In this document: piece by piece, positions 1 to 6,546 of the stretch
Layout of the letters: every line of letters begins with the position of its first letter
Position numbering within the stretch: the stretch's first letter is position 1
Origin: a virus
Reading direction: 5' to 3' (one strand)
Length of the DNA stretch: 55,453 bases
IMG/VR virus record: IMGVR_UViG_3300023171_000001
Location: 1-55,453 of that record
Translations under genes and position numbers: made by a program
Notes under the pieces: model-generated
What the model was told of the DNA's origin: nothing
Seen by the model: the letters and a program-made list of their open reading frames with translations, nothing else
Databases searched by the model: none

Positions 1-127
1 CGCACGAATTCAATTATTCTTTCAAACTTAAACTTGAAGGTTTTGAAAATCCTTTTGAATATGGTTTTAAACTTCAGTTTGCCGAAATGCCGCATTTTCA
101 TTATGTCACTAAGTTCCAGCAACTAAT
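1..127. repeat. Terminal direct repeat, left copy (circular-contig overlap)
   Basis: These 127 bases are identical to 55327-55453. The reading frame of the gene starting at 54798 runs through the repeat and continues uninterrupted at 128, which shows the contig closes into a circle. An overlap of exactly 127 is a usual maximum assembler k-mer, so the repeat is most likely an assembly artefact of a circular or circularly permuted genome rather than a real terminal repeat. Confidence 0.95.
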
Positions 128-224
128 CATTAATGAAATGTCCCAAAACGCCAACAACCAAAACGCCTATCTGGGAAATGAAAAACCGACACAAATCAAC
201 GGAAAACTGGCAAGGGATAACTAA
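1..224 (+). CDS. Hypothetical protein, C-terminal part of the junction-spanning gene
   Basis: This is the end of the gene that begins at 54798. The frame enters with bases 1-2 as the end of a split codon, continues from CAC at 3 and stops at TAA 222-224. Joined over the circle the product is 250 residues. I do not recognise a family. The tail is Asn/Gln-rich and polar. The next gene starts inside it at 178, the kind of overlap seen throughout this arm. Confidence 0.8.
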   Translation, partial: HEFNYSFKLKLEGFENPFEYGFKLQFAEMPHFHYVTKFQQLIINEMSQNANNQNAYLGNEKPTQINGKLARDN

Positions 225-471
225 GCAGCTAAAGGATTATTTTGCGACTATCCAACTACCTGAAAAGTTTGCATTAGATGCTGGCAGCGTTGTTGTAGAC
301 CCCGCAAAATTCATAGACAGGCATTTGGCCGTGGTTGAAAATAATAACGGTGTACCGACCTACAAACCCTATTTGGAGCGACTTATTAAGGCAAAGGACG
401 TGCTGACCAATTTGGAGAAACAAAAGCGTTTGGCGGCAAATTTGCAGATCGGGCAAAATGGTTTGCGATAG
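178..471 (+). CDS. DUF6965-like small protein
   Basis: The 97-residue product reads as one compact domain: a helix ending in a PEKF-like loop, a VVDPAKFIDRHLAVVENNNG segment, then a PYLERLIKAKDVL helix. This pattern matches my recollection of the DUF6965 family, small Bacteroidota/phage proteins of unknown function; I cannot run a profile to confirm it. An upstream ATG at 133 is possible, but 178 leaves a 47-base rather than 92-base overlap with the preceding gene and starts just before the conserved part. Confidence 0.75.
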   Translation: MKNRHKSTENWQGITKQLKDYFATIQLPEKFALDAGSVVVDPAKFIDRHLAVVENNNGVPTYKPYLERLIKAKDVLTNLEKQKRLAANLQIGQNGLR

Positions 472-673
472 CTGCGAAAAGGAAACCAGGCCAAAGTTTA
501 TGTGGAAGGTTTTCTTGCCTAATGGTGGCGGCATAATTTGCGAACATATTGTTTGTTTTGAATGCATCAAAAACAGCATTGCAGAACAAAAAGAAAATCC
601 CTGGTTAGATTTTTATGTAGAAATAGTATTGAATTTAAACGAAAAAAGAACGCATGAACCAAATTTCAAATGA
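458..673 (+). CDS. Small Cys-rich, possible zinc-binding protein
   Basis: The 71-residue product has CDSC near the N terminus (residues 3-6) and a second cysteine/histidine set ICEHIVCFEC around residues 27-36, which could together bind one zinc ion as a treble-clef or ribbon-like fold. Function unknown. It overlaps the gene before it by 14 bases and the one after by 20, so it is probably translated by coupling within the early rightward operon. Confidence 0.7.
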   Translation: MVCDSCEKETRPKFMWKVFLPNGGGIICEHIVCFECIKNSIAEQKENPWLDFYVEIVLNLNEKRTHEPNFK

Positions 674-1010
674 CGGCCAATTGGGTCGACTATCTCAAAG
701 ATTCATTCTTACAGTAATTCATGTTGCTACACTGGTAGACAATCACCGCTTTCGTGAAAATTCTAAGATTCAACAAACTATCGAAGGTTTTGAAGAATCT
801 TTTTCAATAATTTCAGACAACGAAACAATAAGTTATTCAGTCTTTGAAACAACTGAAGACCGTGAATCGGTCAGTTTTATGATTCTGCTTTTGCCTGGTC
901 AGGAAACTGTTTTTACGGCTTCTATCGCAATAGATGTGCCTTTTGATGTGGTGAAAAAGACCATAAAAGAAGCTATACTTGATTATCCCGCCAATATCTT
1001 AAACAAATAA
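654..1010 (+). CDS. Hypothetical protein
   Basis: Unrecognised 118-residue soluble protein. The N-terminal third is helical (TVIHVATLVDNHRF); the middle alternates beta-like stretches (SISY, SFMILLL, VFTASIAIDV). No membrane segment or metal motif. It overlaps the previous gene by 20 bases and is followed by the next after 6 bases, so it belongs to the same operon. Confidence 0.7.
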   Translation: MNQISNDGQLGRLSQRFILTVIHVATLVDNHRFRENSKIQQTIEGFEESFSIISDNETISYSVFETTEDRESVSFMILLLPGQETVFTASIAIDVPFDVVKKTIKEAILDYPANILNK

Positions 1011-1016
1011 ATATAC

Positions 1017-1514
1017 ATGGAATCAGTAAAAATTCAAATCAATAGCCTGGAAGCACTAGAAAGGCTAATAGGTGGTGAAGCAGAACTTGAAATTGAACTT
1101 CGCCACAGTGTGGCCGCTGCGTTCGCCAAAAGGTACCTGGGAAGTGCTATTTCTGAAGAAGTGAAAGACCAGGTTGACAGAAAAATTAAACTGGAAGTTC
1201 AGGAAGCTTTTCTAAAGAAAATTCAAGGTTATTCAAATACTTTTGAATTAAAAAGCGATGTCAAAGATATGATTACAGAAGAACTGAACCTTAAAGGACG
1301 GTCTTTAATTGGTGAAATTGTTGCAGAATCTTTAACCAAAAAACACATAATTATAAAAGAGGTTGAGGATAAAATGAAAACAAATCTGGAACAAGTTGAC
1401 AAGGCTATTAGTATAGCTGCGACCAGAATTGCAAATGATCTATCAGAAATAGTATTAACTAAACGCATTGACGCACTTGTTGACGTTCGTATAAAAGAAA
1501 AGCTTGGATTATGA
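1017..1514 (+). CDS. Conserved phage hypothetical protein, helical
   Basis: The 165-residue, almost wholly helical product opens with INSLEALERLIGGEAELEIE followed by a helix with AKRYL. I have seen this opening in small proteins of many unrelated phages, where its role is not known. The rest is a charged amphipathic helix with coiled-coil potential. The next gene's ATG overlaps its stop in an ATGA arrangement, indicating translational coupling. Confidence 0.75.
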   Translation: MESVKIQINSLEALERLIGGEAELEIELRHSVAAAFAKRYLGSAISEEVKDQVDRKIKLEVQEAFLKKIQGYSNTFELKSDVKDMITEELNLKGRSLIGEIVAESLTKKHIIIKEVEDKMKTNLEQVDKAISIAATRIANDLSEIVLTKRIDALVDVRIKEKLGL

Positions 1515-1849
1515 ATCTATTAATATACGGCCTGTTTGACAATACAATTGTCTTGAAAACCCCTTTAAAAGAAATTAAAATAAAGGTTGGTACCGATGAA
1601 GCAAAAAGAGGTGTAAATATTCGATGCTCTGACGAAACCGCACTATTTGCCAGGTTCTACGCTGGTGTATGGGAAATGACCCTGGTAAACACTGGCTATC
1701 ATTTTAAATGCCAGTATTCGCCAGACTTAACCCGTGCAACCCCTAGGGAAGTTGAAGGCCTGGAAACCTCAAACCGTTCATTTGTTGCGGTGTTCAAAAT
1801 GATTGTGCTGGTTTTTGTTCAGAATAAAACCTATAGAATCAATGATTAG
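1511..1849 (+). CDS. Hypothetical protein
   Basis: Unrecognised 112-residue protein, mostly beta-like. It begins with a short hydrophobic stretch (LLIYGLF) too short for a confident membrane segment, and ends with another hydrophobic strand (MIVLVFV). It overlaps its upstream neighbour by 4 bases and its downstream neighbour by 8. Confidence 0.65.
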   Translation: MNLLIYGLFDNTIVLKTPLKEIKIKVGTDEAKRGVNIRCSDETALFARFYAGVWEMTLVNTGYHFKCQYSPDLTRATPREVEGLETSNRSFVAVFKMIVLVFVQNKTYRIND

Positions 1850-2066
1850 TGAACAACACCTTGACCGAATTTTAAGAAGAATGCTTTGGATATTTTTAGG
1901 ATTTTGGTTTACCTTTTTTCTCCTGGTAATACTCACAAAAGATATTAATTTCTTCGCCTATTGTTGTGCTGTTTTGTATTGTTATTGGTACGAATTCTTT
2001 CCACAGTCGGCAGCATTGTCTTTTTACCTGGCTTATCTTATCACAGTAAAACACTTTAAAAAATGA
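1842..2066 (+). CDS. Small inner-membrane protein
   Basis: The 74-residue product has a basic N terminus (RILRRM), a strong membrane helix at about residues 13-31 (WIFLGFWFTFFLLVIL) and a second hydrophobic stretch rich in Tyr/Cys/Phe. It probably sits in the host inner membrane. I chose the ATG at 1842 because the in-frame ATG at 1803 lies deep in the preceding gene. Its stop overlaps the next start (ATGA). Function unknown. Confidence 0.65.
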   Translation: MISEQHLDRILRRMLWIFLGFWFTFFLLVILTKDINFFAYCCAVLYCYWYEFFPQSAALSFYLAYLITVKHFKK

Positions 2067-2299
2067 GTAAATTTTTAAAAGTTCTATTGTTTAATATCAT
2101 TATAGTGAATATGCAAATACTAGGGGCTATTGTTGTTATTATTGGCCTGAAGTATGATATAAATTTTATTTTGAATCTATTAAAAACAAATCTTAATCTA
2201 ATTCAAGATATAATTGCCTGTAGTGGTTTTGCTTCTGGTCTTATCGGTTTTCATGCAACAATGGGAAGGTATTACAATGGAGAAGAAATCGCTAAATAA
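2063..2299 (+). CDS. Small membrane protein
   Basis: The 78-residue protein has a predicted membrane helix at about residues 6-28 (VLLFNIIIVNMQILGAIVVI) and a second hydrophobic segment near residues 48-65 ending in GFHATMGRYYNG. The tandem position after another small membrane protein suggests the two act together, perhaps at the host envelope. No family recognised. Confidence 0.65.
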   Translation: MSKFLKVLLFNIIIVNMQILGAIVVIIGLKYDINFILNLLKTNLNLIQDIIACSGFASGLIGFHATMGRYYNGEEIAK

Positions 2300-2681
2300 A
2301 ACCGTCCAGTGTGCAAAATGCCCCTGGAAGGTAGGCACCAACCCGTACGAAATTCCGAACGGATATGACGAAGAAAAACATAAGGCCTTAGCAAGAACTT
2401 GTTCTTCAGGTATTGAACATTTGGGGGTTGGTGTCTTGCCTGTAATGTCTTGCCACGAAACGCATAATGACTATTGTGTTGGCTGGTTGCATAATCAACT
2501 GGGAAACGGCAACAACATTGCCTTACGTGTCAAAATGATGGGCTATACGCCTTTTAAGCTGGTGGTGATTGGTAAGCAGCACAAAGTTTTTGCCGACACC
2601 TTACCAACTGCGAAACATTTGAATGATTTTATTAACTCAAAACGGAAAAGCAATGCCGAAAATAAAAAGCTGGTCGCCTAG
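2277..2681 (+). CDS. DUF6283-like Cys-rich protein
   Basis: The 134-residue product has CAKCPW near residues 11-16, an IPNGYDEEKHKAL helix, then MSCHET and YCVGWL. The ordered set CxxCPW, MxCHE and CxGW is what I associate with DUF6283, a family of small phage and bacterial proteins that probably bind a metal through these Cys/His residues; its function is unknown. The ATG at 2277 overlaps the preceding gene by 23 bases. The C-terminal 15 residues are lysine-rich and unstructured. Confidence 0.8.
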   Translation: MEKKSLNKTVQCAKCPWKVGTNPYEIPNGYDEEKHKALARTCSSGIEHLGVGVLPVMSCHETHNDYCVGWLHNQLGNGNNIALRVKMMGYTPFKLVVIGKQHKVFADTLPTAKHLNDFINSKRKSNAENKKLVA

Positions 2682-3309
2682 AATTTATCATAAAAATGGC
2701 GAACGTCATTTTGATATTAATCTAATGTATGATTCAGAAGTTGGTTTTTATTGTAATGTTCCCGCAGAATTTGCGGAAGTTATTCCCATACTTTCAGATG
2801 AAGTAAAAAAAGAACTTTGTATTAATCGCATTTATAAACGTGGTTCCTATCACGATATAATTGTTGCAAAAACAGAAAATGATTTTTATGGTACGGCACC
2901 CAAAGCATTGACTGCTTTATTGGAAGCTGCGGTTGTAAGAAAACAAGTTATTATTCTTTATTTTGAGAAAGAAGGCCAGAGTAATATTGATAATGATTAC
3001 AATAAGGAACACCAAAAAACAGGTGTTAAGTTGGCAATAAAATACTGTACAGAATTAAGCATTGGCGACAAAAAGGACTATGCAGAATTTACAATGGTTC
3101 AAAGGTTTTCACAACTGGAAGAAGATAGAATAAATGTTTACCCAGGAAGAAAAGGCCATGTTGTTTTAGATGATACGCCAGAAAATAGAATCTTTGTTGA
3201 GGATTTTTACAATAAATTGAAGCAACTATCTGAATTACTTTCTGATATTATTATGCAACCTGGAAGATTACTTGAAGTCATTTCTTCCAATCAAAAACTT
3301 CTAAACTAA
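2653..3309 (+). CDS. Hypothetical protein
   Basis: Unrecognised 218-residue protein. It is mixed alpha/beta, with a clear C-terminal helix (FVEDFYNKLKQLSELLSDII) and beta-rich segments before it. The ATG at 2653 overlaps the previous gene by 29 bases; an in-frame ATG at 2623 would give 10 more residues of unlikely sequence. The stop and the next start share a base (TAATG), so translation is probably coupled. Confidence 0.7.
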   Translation: MPKIKSWSPRIYHKNGERHFDINLMYDSEVGFYCNVPAEFAEVIPILSDEVKKELCINRIYKRGSYHDIIVAKTENDFYGTAPKALTALLEAAVVRKQVIILYFEKEGQSNIDNDYNKEHQKTGVKLAIKYCTELSIGDKKDYAEFTMVQRFSQLEEDRINVYPGRKGHVVLDDTPENRIFVEDFYNKLKQLSELLSDIIMQPGRLLEVISSNQKLLN

Positions 3310-3947
3310 TGTCTGAAACCTATAAACCCATGCTTCACCCCGAACAATTTGCAAAAGTTGTCGGGTTGTTTTGTTCAATAAGGAAGACTAAAAAGTTTGA
3401 TCTTACTAAGCCGTTTATCAATGGTGAATATTTGGTTGCAACAAACCAAAAGTCCCTTGTTGCGTTAAGGCTGGATTTGCTTGATATTGAAGGAATGCAA
3501 AAGGATTTCTTTTCTAAGAAGCGGCCAAATAATGCTTTGGTAAATCTCCCTATCGGTTATACTGACATGGACATTGATTGCAATAGGCTTAGAAAATACG
3601 TTGATTCAAGCCTTGCTTCTGGCTATGATTATATTTACAGGCCTATTCCTTGCGATTACTCCAAAACTAAAGAAACCATTCGGGAGTGTAACACAAGTCG
3701 TTACTATGGCTGCGAGTGTATTAATAAAATGCGATTTAGCCAGCTTGATAATAGTACGATCAAGATTGATGGCCAATTCTTTTTTGCTTATCAATTACGG
3801 GCTATGCTGACGGTTTGTGATACCTTAGAAGTCCCCCTGGTTGGACTGAAGTTGTCCAAAGGACTTGAACCACATCGTTTTAATATCGGTGAATCAATTG
3901 TTTTAATTGGCGTTGTTCCAGTGCCTAAAAACTTCGATAGATTATGA
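3309..3947 (+). CDS. Hypothetical protein, weakly clamp-like
   Basis: The 212-residue product contains PFINGEYLVATNQKSLVALR near residues 37-56. That arrangement (a strand, ATN/ATD, then a hydrophobic strand) is seen in sliding-clamp-like repeats, and a later IDGQFFFAYQL strand fits the same idea. The resemblance is weak and rests on a few residues, so I leave the function open. Cysteines are frequent (SRYYGCEC). The gene is coupled to both neighbours (1- and 4-base overlaps). Confidence 0.65.
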   Translation: MSETYKPMLHPEQFAKVVGLFCSIRKTKKFDLTKPFINGEYLVATNQKSLVALRLDLLDIEGMQKDFFSKKRPNNALVNLPIGYTDMDIDCNRLRKYVDSSLASGYDYIYRPIPCDYSKTKETIRECNTSRYYGCECINKMRFSQLDNSTIKIDGQFFFAYQLRAMLTVCDTLEVPLVGLKLSKGLEPHRFNIGESIVLIGVVPVPKNFDRL

Positions 3948-4246
3948 AAAAGACTTCTTATGAAGAACTGAAAGCACTTGAACACGGTGCTATTTTCTGG
4001 GCTTATACAGGGGTTACTTTCGGGTTTGTGCCTTTTGTTTTCTGTTGTGTTAATCCAACCTCTGACAGTATTATTGTCTTGGAAGAAAAGGCAAATCATT
4101 CATTACTTACCACCGTTTCAAAAGCTGCACATTGTTCAAGTATTTTTTACGTTGGGAAATATGATAAGAATTTCTTAAAACAAGAAACTTGGAGGCTGGC
4201 AGATTTGGCTTTCAAAAAAATGGAAGAAACTAAAAACCAACTATGA
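3944..4246 (+). CDS. Hypothetical protein, 'GAxFWA' paralogue 1
   Basis: The 100-residue product begins SYEELKALEHGAIFWAYTG and continues with FVPFVF. The gene immediately downstream (4243) opens with the same pattern, and a third, more diverged copy lies at 11008. The shared part is about 45 residues: an amphipathic helix, G-[AE]-x-F-[WF], and a beta hairpin ending in F-V/A-F. Function unknown. It overlaps both neighbours by 4 bases (ATGA). Confidence 0.7.
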   Translation: MKKTSYEELKALEHGAIFWAYTGVTFGFVPFVFCCVNPTSDSIIVLEEKANHSLLTTVSKAAHCSSIFYVGKYDKNFLKQETWRLADLAFKKMEETKNQL

Positions 4247-4608
4247 AAAAACTAACATTCCAAGAAATCAAAAAATTACCTCCTGGTGCTATGTTTTGGG
4301 CATTTGATGGCAATATGTATGTGCCTTTTGTATTTGTCAAGGATTACCCACCAAGTCCCGACGTTATTATTTGCACAGAATCGTCAAATGATTGTTCAAA
4401 TACTGTTATATTTTTGATCTCTCAAAATCAAGATGCAACTGCCTATCGTGCAAAAATGAGTAGTGATTTTATAAAATTTATGCATGATTCTTTGCATAAT
4501 GCTGACGACGAAAAACACCCTTATTTAATTTATTCTAATACCGCACCCTATCCCGACTGGCTTGAAGAATTGAAAAAGGAATATCACCGAAACCAAACAG
4601 AAATATAA
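4243..4608 (+). CDS. Hypothetical protein, 'GAxFWA' paralogue 2
   Basis: The 121-residue product has TFQEIKKLPPGAMFWAFDG then VPFVFV, clearly related to the preceding gene; the pair looks like a tandem duplication followed by divergence of the C-terminal halves. The C-terminal half here carries an acidic loop (NADDEKH) and a Trp-containing helix. No catalytic pattern is seen. Confidence 0.7.
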   Translation: MKKLTFQEIKKLPPGAMFWAFDGNMYVPFVFVKDYPPSPDVIICTESSNDCSNTVIFLISQNQDATAYRAKMSSDFIKFMHDSLHNADDEKHPYLIYSNTAPYPDWLEELKKEYHRNQTEI

Positions 4609-4609
4609 T

Positions 4610-4927
4610 ATGGAAACTCCCGTAAGATGTGGCTATTGTTGGAAAGACTTCGATATGAATGAAGGTTATGGTGCTGATATAATCCAGCCTAAAGACGAAA
4701 TCATTTGCCCCGACTGCCATAATATTGATGCCAGGTATGAACAAGTTAAGCTTGACTATGAAGAAATATCTGAAGAAATGTCTGAAGCTATCTATACTAT
4801 CAAGCAATACGAAGCTTCATTAATGAAAAATAAGCAACGCCTTCAAGACTTGATTAAAGAAAATATTGAGGCCTTTAACTTTTTGAGGTCACATAAATTT
4901 ATTGAAGAACCTGTAATTCCTGAATAA
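4610..4927 (+). CDS. Zinc-ribbon and coiled-coil protein
   Basis: The 105-residue product starts with CGYC at residues 6-9 and CPDC near residues 34-37, a probable zinc ribbon. It is followed by a long charged helix (about residues 42-95) with coiled-coil character. A zinc ribbon followed by a helix can mediate nucleic-acid or protein binding, but no specific family is recognised. Confidence 0.7.
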   Translation: METPVRCGYCWKDFDMNEGYGADIIQPKDEIICPDCHNIDARYEQVKLDYEEISEEMSEAIYTIKQYEASLMKNKQRLQDLIKENIEAFNFLRSHKFIEEPVIPE

Positions 4928-4928
4928 T

Positions 4929-5189
4929 ATGCACGGAAACCCCAAAGTCAAGTCTATCAGCAAGATAGAAGGAAAGGTTTACTTAGAACTTACAGAAGTG
5001 GAGGCTAAAGCGTTGTATAATATGACTGTATACGGCACAAAGCCGTTTCTGGAATGGTTCTACAGGAATCTAGGGAAAGTCTATCTACAACAACATGAAG
5101 CGGGCATAATAAGCTTGTTTGATACGGTTCGCAACGAACTACCGCAGCACATTGAAAAAATAGATAATGCCCGTAAACTTTTAAAATAA
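4929..5189 (+). CDS. Hypothetical protein, paralogue of 5576 gene
   Basis: The 86-residue product has a beta strand (VYLELTEVEAKAL), a helix with FLEWFYRNLG, and a C-terminal helix (SLFDTVRNELPQHIEKIDNA). The gene at 5576 has the same layout (VQLNEQEVRGL, FLKFCQT, FLDKVKEEFPAIIDNINR). Similar small proteins occur in many phages without known function. Separated from the previous stop by one base. Confidence 0.7.
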   Translation: MHGNPKVKSISKIEGKVYLELTEVEAKALYNMTVYGTKPFLEWFYRNLGKVYLQQHEAGIISLFDTVRNELPQHIEKIDNARKLLK

Positions 5190-5191
5190 GT

Positions 5192-5338
5192 ATGGAAATA
5201 GGCGACTTGGTTTATTGTACCAAGAACAAGTTTCAAGGTATAATTACAAAAATAAAGCATGGTCAGTTTGGTTATATTATTATTGAAAAAGGCAATATTA
5301 TTTGTCATACAACACTTGAAACCCTTATAAAACAATAG
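5192..5338 (+). CDS. 48-residue stand-alone SH3-like domain
   Basis: A short open frame with an ATG two bases after the preceding stop. The product reads MEIGDLVYC, then F-Q-G-I-I-T-K-I and a beta-rich remainder. The G-D-[LIV]-V-x-C-x4-F-x-G-[IV]-I-T pattern also starts the C-terminal domain of the two large repeat proteins at 48016 and 49702. This looks like the isolated domain, a small SH3-like barrel (inference). It fills the gap between two genes of the operon exactly, which supports its being real. Confidence 0.65.
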   Translation: MEIGDLVYCTKNKFQGIITKIKHGQFGYIIIEKGNIICHTTLETLIKQ

Positions 5339-5339
5339 T

Positions 5340-5603
5340 ATGGAAATAATACAAATACAATTCAACGAAATCCAGCCTTCTGATCTAATCACAATCAAAT
5401 GGTTTGCCGATGGCAAGCCGCTTGAATTCTTGGTTGCTGCAATAATGGGTGTAGATCGTGCTTTGAATGCTAATATTGAAGTTCCACCGCACCAAATCAA
5501 CCTAATGAATGCCAGGTTCTGCGGCTGGCTGGATTTTGATAAATTAGAAGTTTTACAATTAAAAAAGAAATCAGAATGGCAAAGAAATTTAAGCCTGAAG
5601 TAG
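5340..5603 (+). CDS. Hypothetical protein
   Basis: Unrecognised 87-residue, beta-rich protein with IQPSDLITIKWFADGKPLEF near the N terminus; the P-[SG]-D start of a strand recalls the small beta-barrel proteins at 8617 and 9093. The C terminus is lysine-rich. It starts one base after the previous stop and overlaps the next gene by 28 bases. Confidence 0.65.
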   Translation: MEIIQIQFNEIQPSDLITIKWFADGKPLEFLVAAIMGVDRALNANIEVPPHQINLMNARFCGWLDFDKLEVLQLKKKSEWQRNLSLK

Positions 5604-5830
5604 AAGTAACTTTGAAAGTAACGGTTCAATTGAACGAACAAGAAGTTCGTGGCCTGTCTTTATTTGTGTCGGCTTATGCTGACCATTTCCTTAAATTTTG
5701 TCAAACACAGGAACCACGTTTGGCAGCCTATGAAGTTGACACACAGGTTTTTCTTGATAAGGTGAAAGAAGAATTTCCTGCTATAATTGACAATATTAAC
5801 CGAATTAAGAAAGCCACAAAATTTGAATGA
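5576..5830 (+). CDS. Hypothetical protein, paralogue of 4929 gene
   Basis: The 84-residue product shares the strand-helix-helix layout of the 4929 product, including a Phe-Leu-containing middle helix and a C-terminal D-N-I-N-R-I-K-K helix. The two copies within 700 bases imply a duplication. The overlap with the preceding gene and immediate closeness of the next (start 5832) suggest co-translation. Confidence 0.7.
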   Translation: MAKKFKPEVEVTLKVTVQLNEQEVRGLSLFVSAYADHFLKFCQTQEPRLAAYEVDTQVFLDKVKEEFPAIIDNINRIKKATKFE

Positions 5831-5831
5831 T

Positions 5832-6017
5832 ATGAAATACTTAGTTTTGTTTATCTACCTGGCTATTTTGTTGAATCAAATTGTCAATCTAGTTCTGGCA
5901 ATTGCTGAATCTATTTTAGATGCCAGAATTGAAGCTTCTAAGAAACGGCTTCGAGAGGTTGAGCAACAAAGGAAGGATTTGATCAAAACAATTATTCAAT
6001 CCCTTTCACAGAATTAA
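5832..6017 (+). CDS. Small membrane-anchored helical protein
   Basis: The 61-residue product has an N-terminal membrane helix (residues 3-25, LVLFIYLAILLNQIVNLVLA) followed by a charged cytoplasmic helix ending RKDLIKTIIQSL. The gene at 6028 has the same design and a matching C terminus (KKMIKALVESFL). The pair may form a membrane complex, but no holin or superinfection-exclusion family is recognised. Start 5832 is two bases after the previous stop. Confidence 0.65.
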   Translation: MKYLVLFIYLAILLNQIVNLVLAIAESILDARIEASKKRLREVEQQRKDLIKTIIQSLSQN

Positions 6018-6027
6018 TTTGACTGAT

Positions 6028-6228
6028 ATGGAAAAGACAGGTAGTGATATTTGGCTGGCTTTGTTTTATGCGTCAATGATAGCTTTTATTATCCTTGTTG
6101 TGGCTATGATTTTATTAACTCATTTCTATAAACAGGGAAGTAAAAGTTTGAAAGAAAGTGTTGACGACATTAAAGACGAAAGGAAGAAAATGATTAAAGC
6201 CTTAGTTGAATCATTTTTGCGTAAGTAG
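6028..6228 (+). CDS. Small membrane-anchored helical protein
   Basis: The 66-residue product has a strong membrane helix at about residues 11-32 (FYASMIAFIILVVAMILLT) and a charged amphipathic tail (SVDDIKDERKKMIKALVESF). It looks like a diverged duplicate of the preceding gene. I chose the ATG at 6028; a TTG at 6019 in the same frame would add three residues. Confidence 0.6.
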   Translation: MEKTGSDIWLALFYASMIAFIILVVAMILLTHFYKQGSKSLKESVDDIKDERKKMIKALVESFLRK

Positions 6229-6261
6229 TTGATTATTAGTTCATTTAGAATCTGTCATAGG

Positions 6262-6492
6262 ATGATTTACACCGACAAAACCCATTTAGTAGCCGAAAAT
6301 CTGGACATTCTTCACGACTTTGCAAAGGTCATTGGCCTAAACAGGTGTTGGTTTGAAGGTACCAAGAAAGGACACCCGCATTATGATATTCCACCAGGCA
6401 AAAAGCAGCAAATACTTTCCTCCCCCCTGGTTAAGATTGTATCTAGTAGGGAAGTGTTGGCCATATCGAAAAAAAGCTTGAAAAGTCTTTGA
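6262..6492 (+). CDS. DUF4031-like protein
   Basis: The 76-residue product reads MIYTDKTHLVAENLDILHDF, then AKVIGL, W-F, and HPHYDI. The order 'MIYxD... LHxFAxxIGL... WF... PHYD' is characteristic of DUF4031, a small phage and bacterial protein of unknown function. The ATG at 6262 matches the usual N terminus of the family. It is the last gene of this transcription block; a new promoter begins at its 3' end. Confidence 0.8.
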   Translation: MIYTDKTHLVAENLDILHDFAKVIGLNRCWFEGTKKGHPHYDIPPGKKQQILSSPLVKIVSSREVLAISKKSLKSL

Positions 6493-6519
6493 ATGTAAAT
6501 ATAATTTGACTTACATTTG
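6489..6519 (+). promoter_or_regulatory. Bacteroidota-type promoter with GTAA/TTAC operator
   Basis: The -33 element TTG (6489-6491) is followed after 20 bases by the -7 element TACATTTG (6512-6519), a perfect TAnnTTTG. An inverted repeat GTAAAT-N8-ACTTAC (6495-6514) covers the spacer and the start of the -7 element. It has the same geometry as five other sites in the genome. Promoter and operator feed the gene at 6547. Confidence 0.7.
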
Positions 6520-6546
6520 CATACCAAAATCAAAACGAAAAAGAAA

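Noticed and set aside
133-177. Upstream start for the DUF6965-like gene
   Set aside because: It would overlap the junction-spanning gene by 92 bases; the ATG at 178 leaves a shorter overlap and still precedes the conserved domain.
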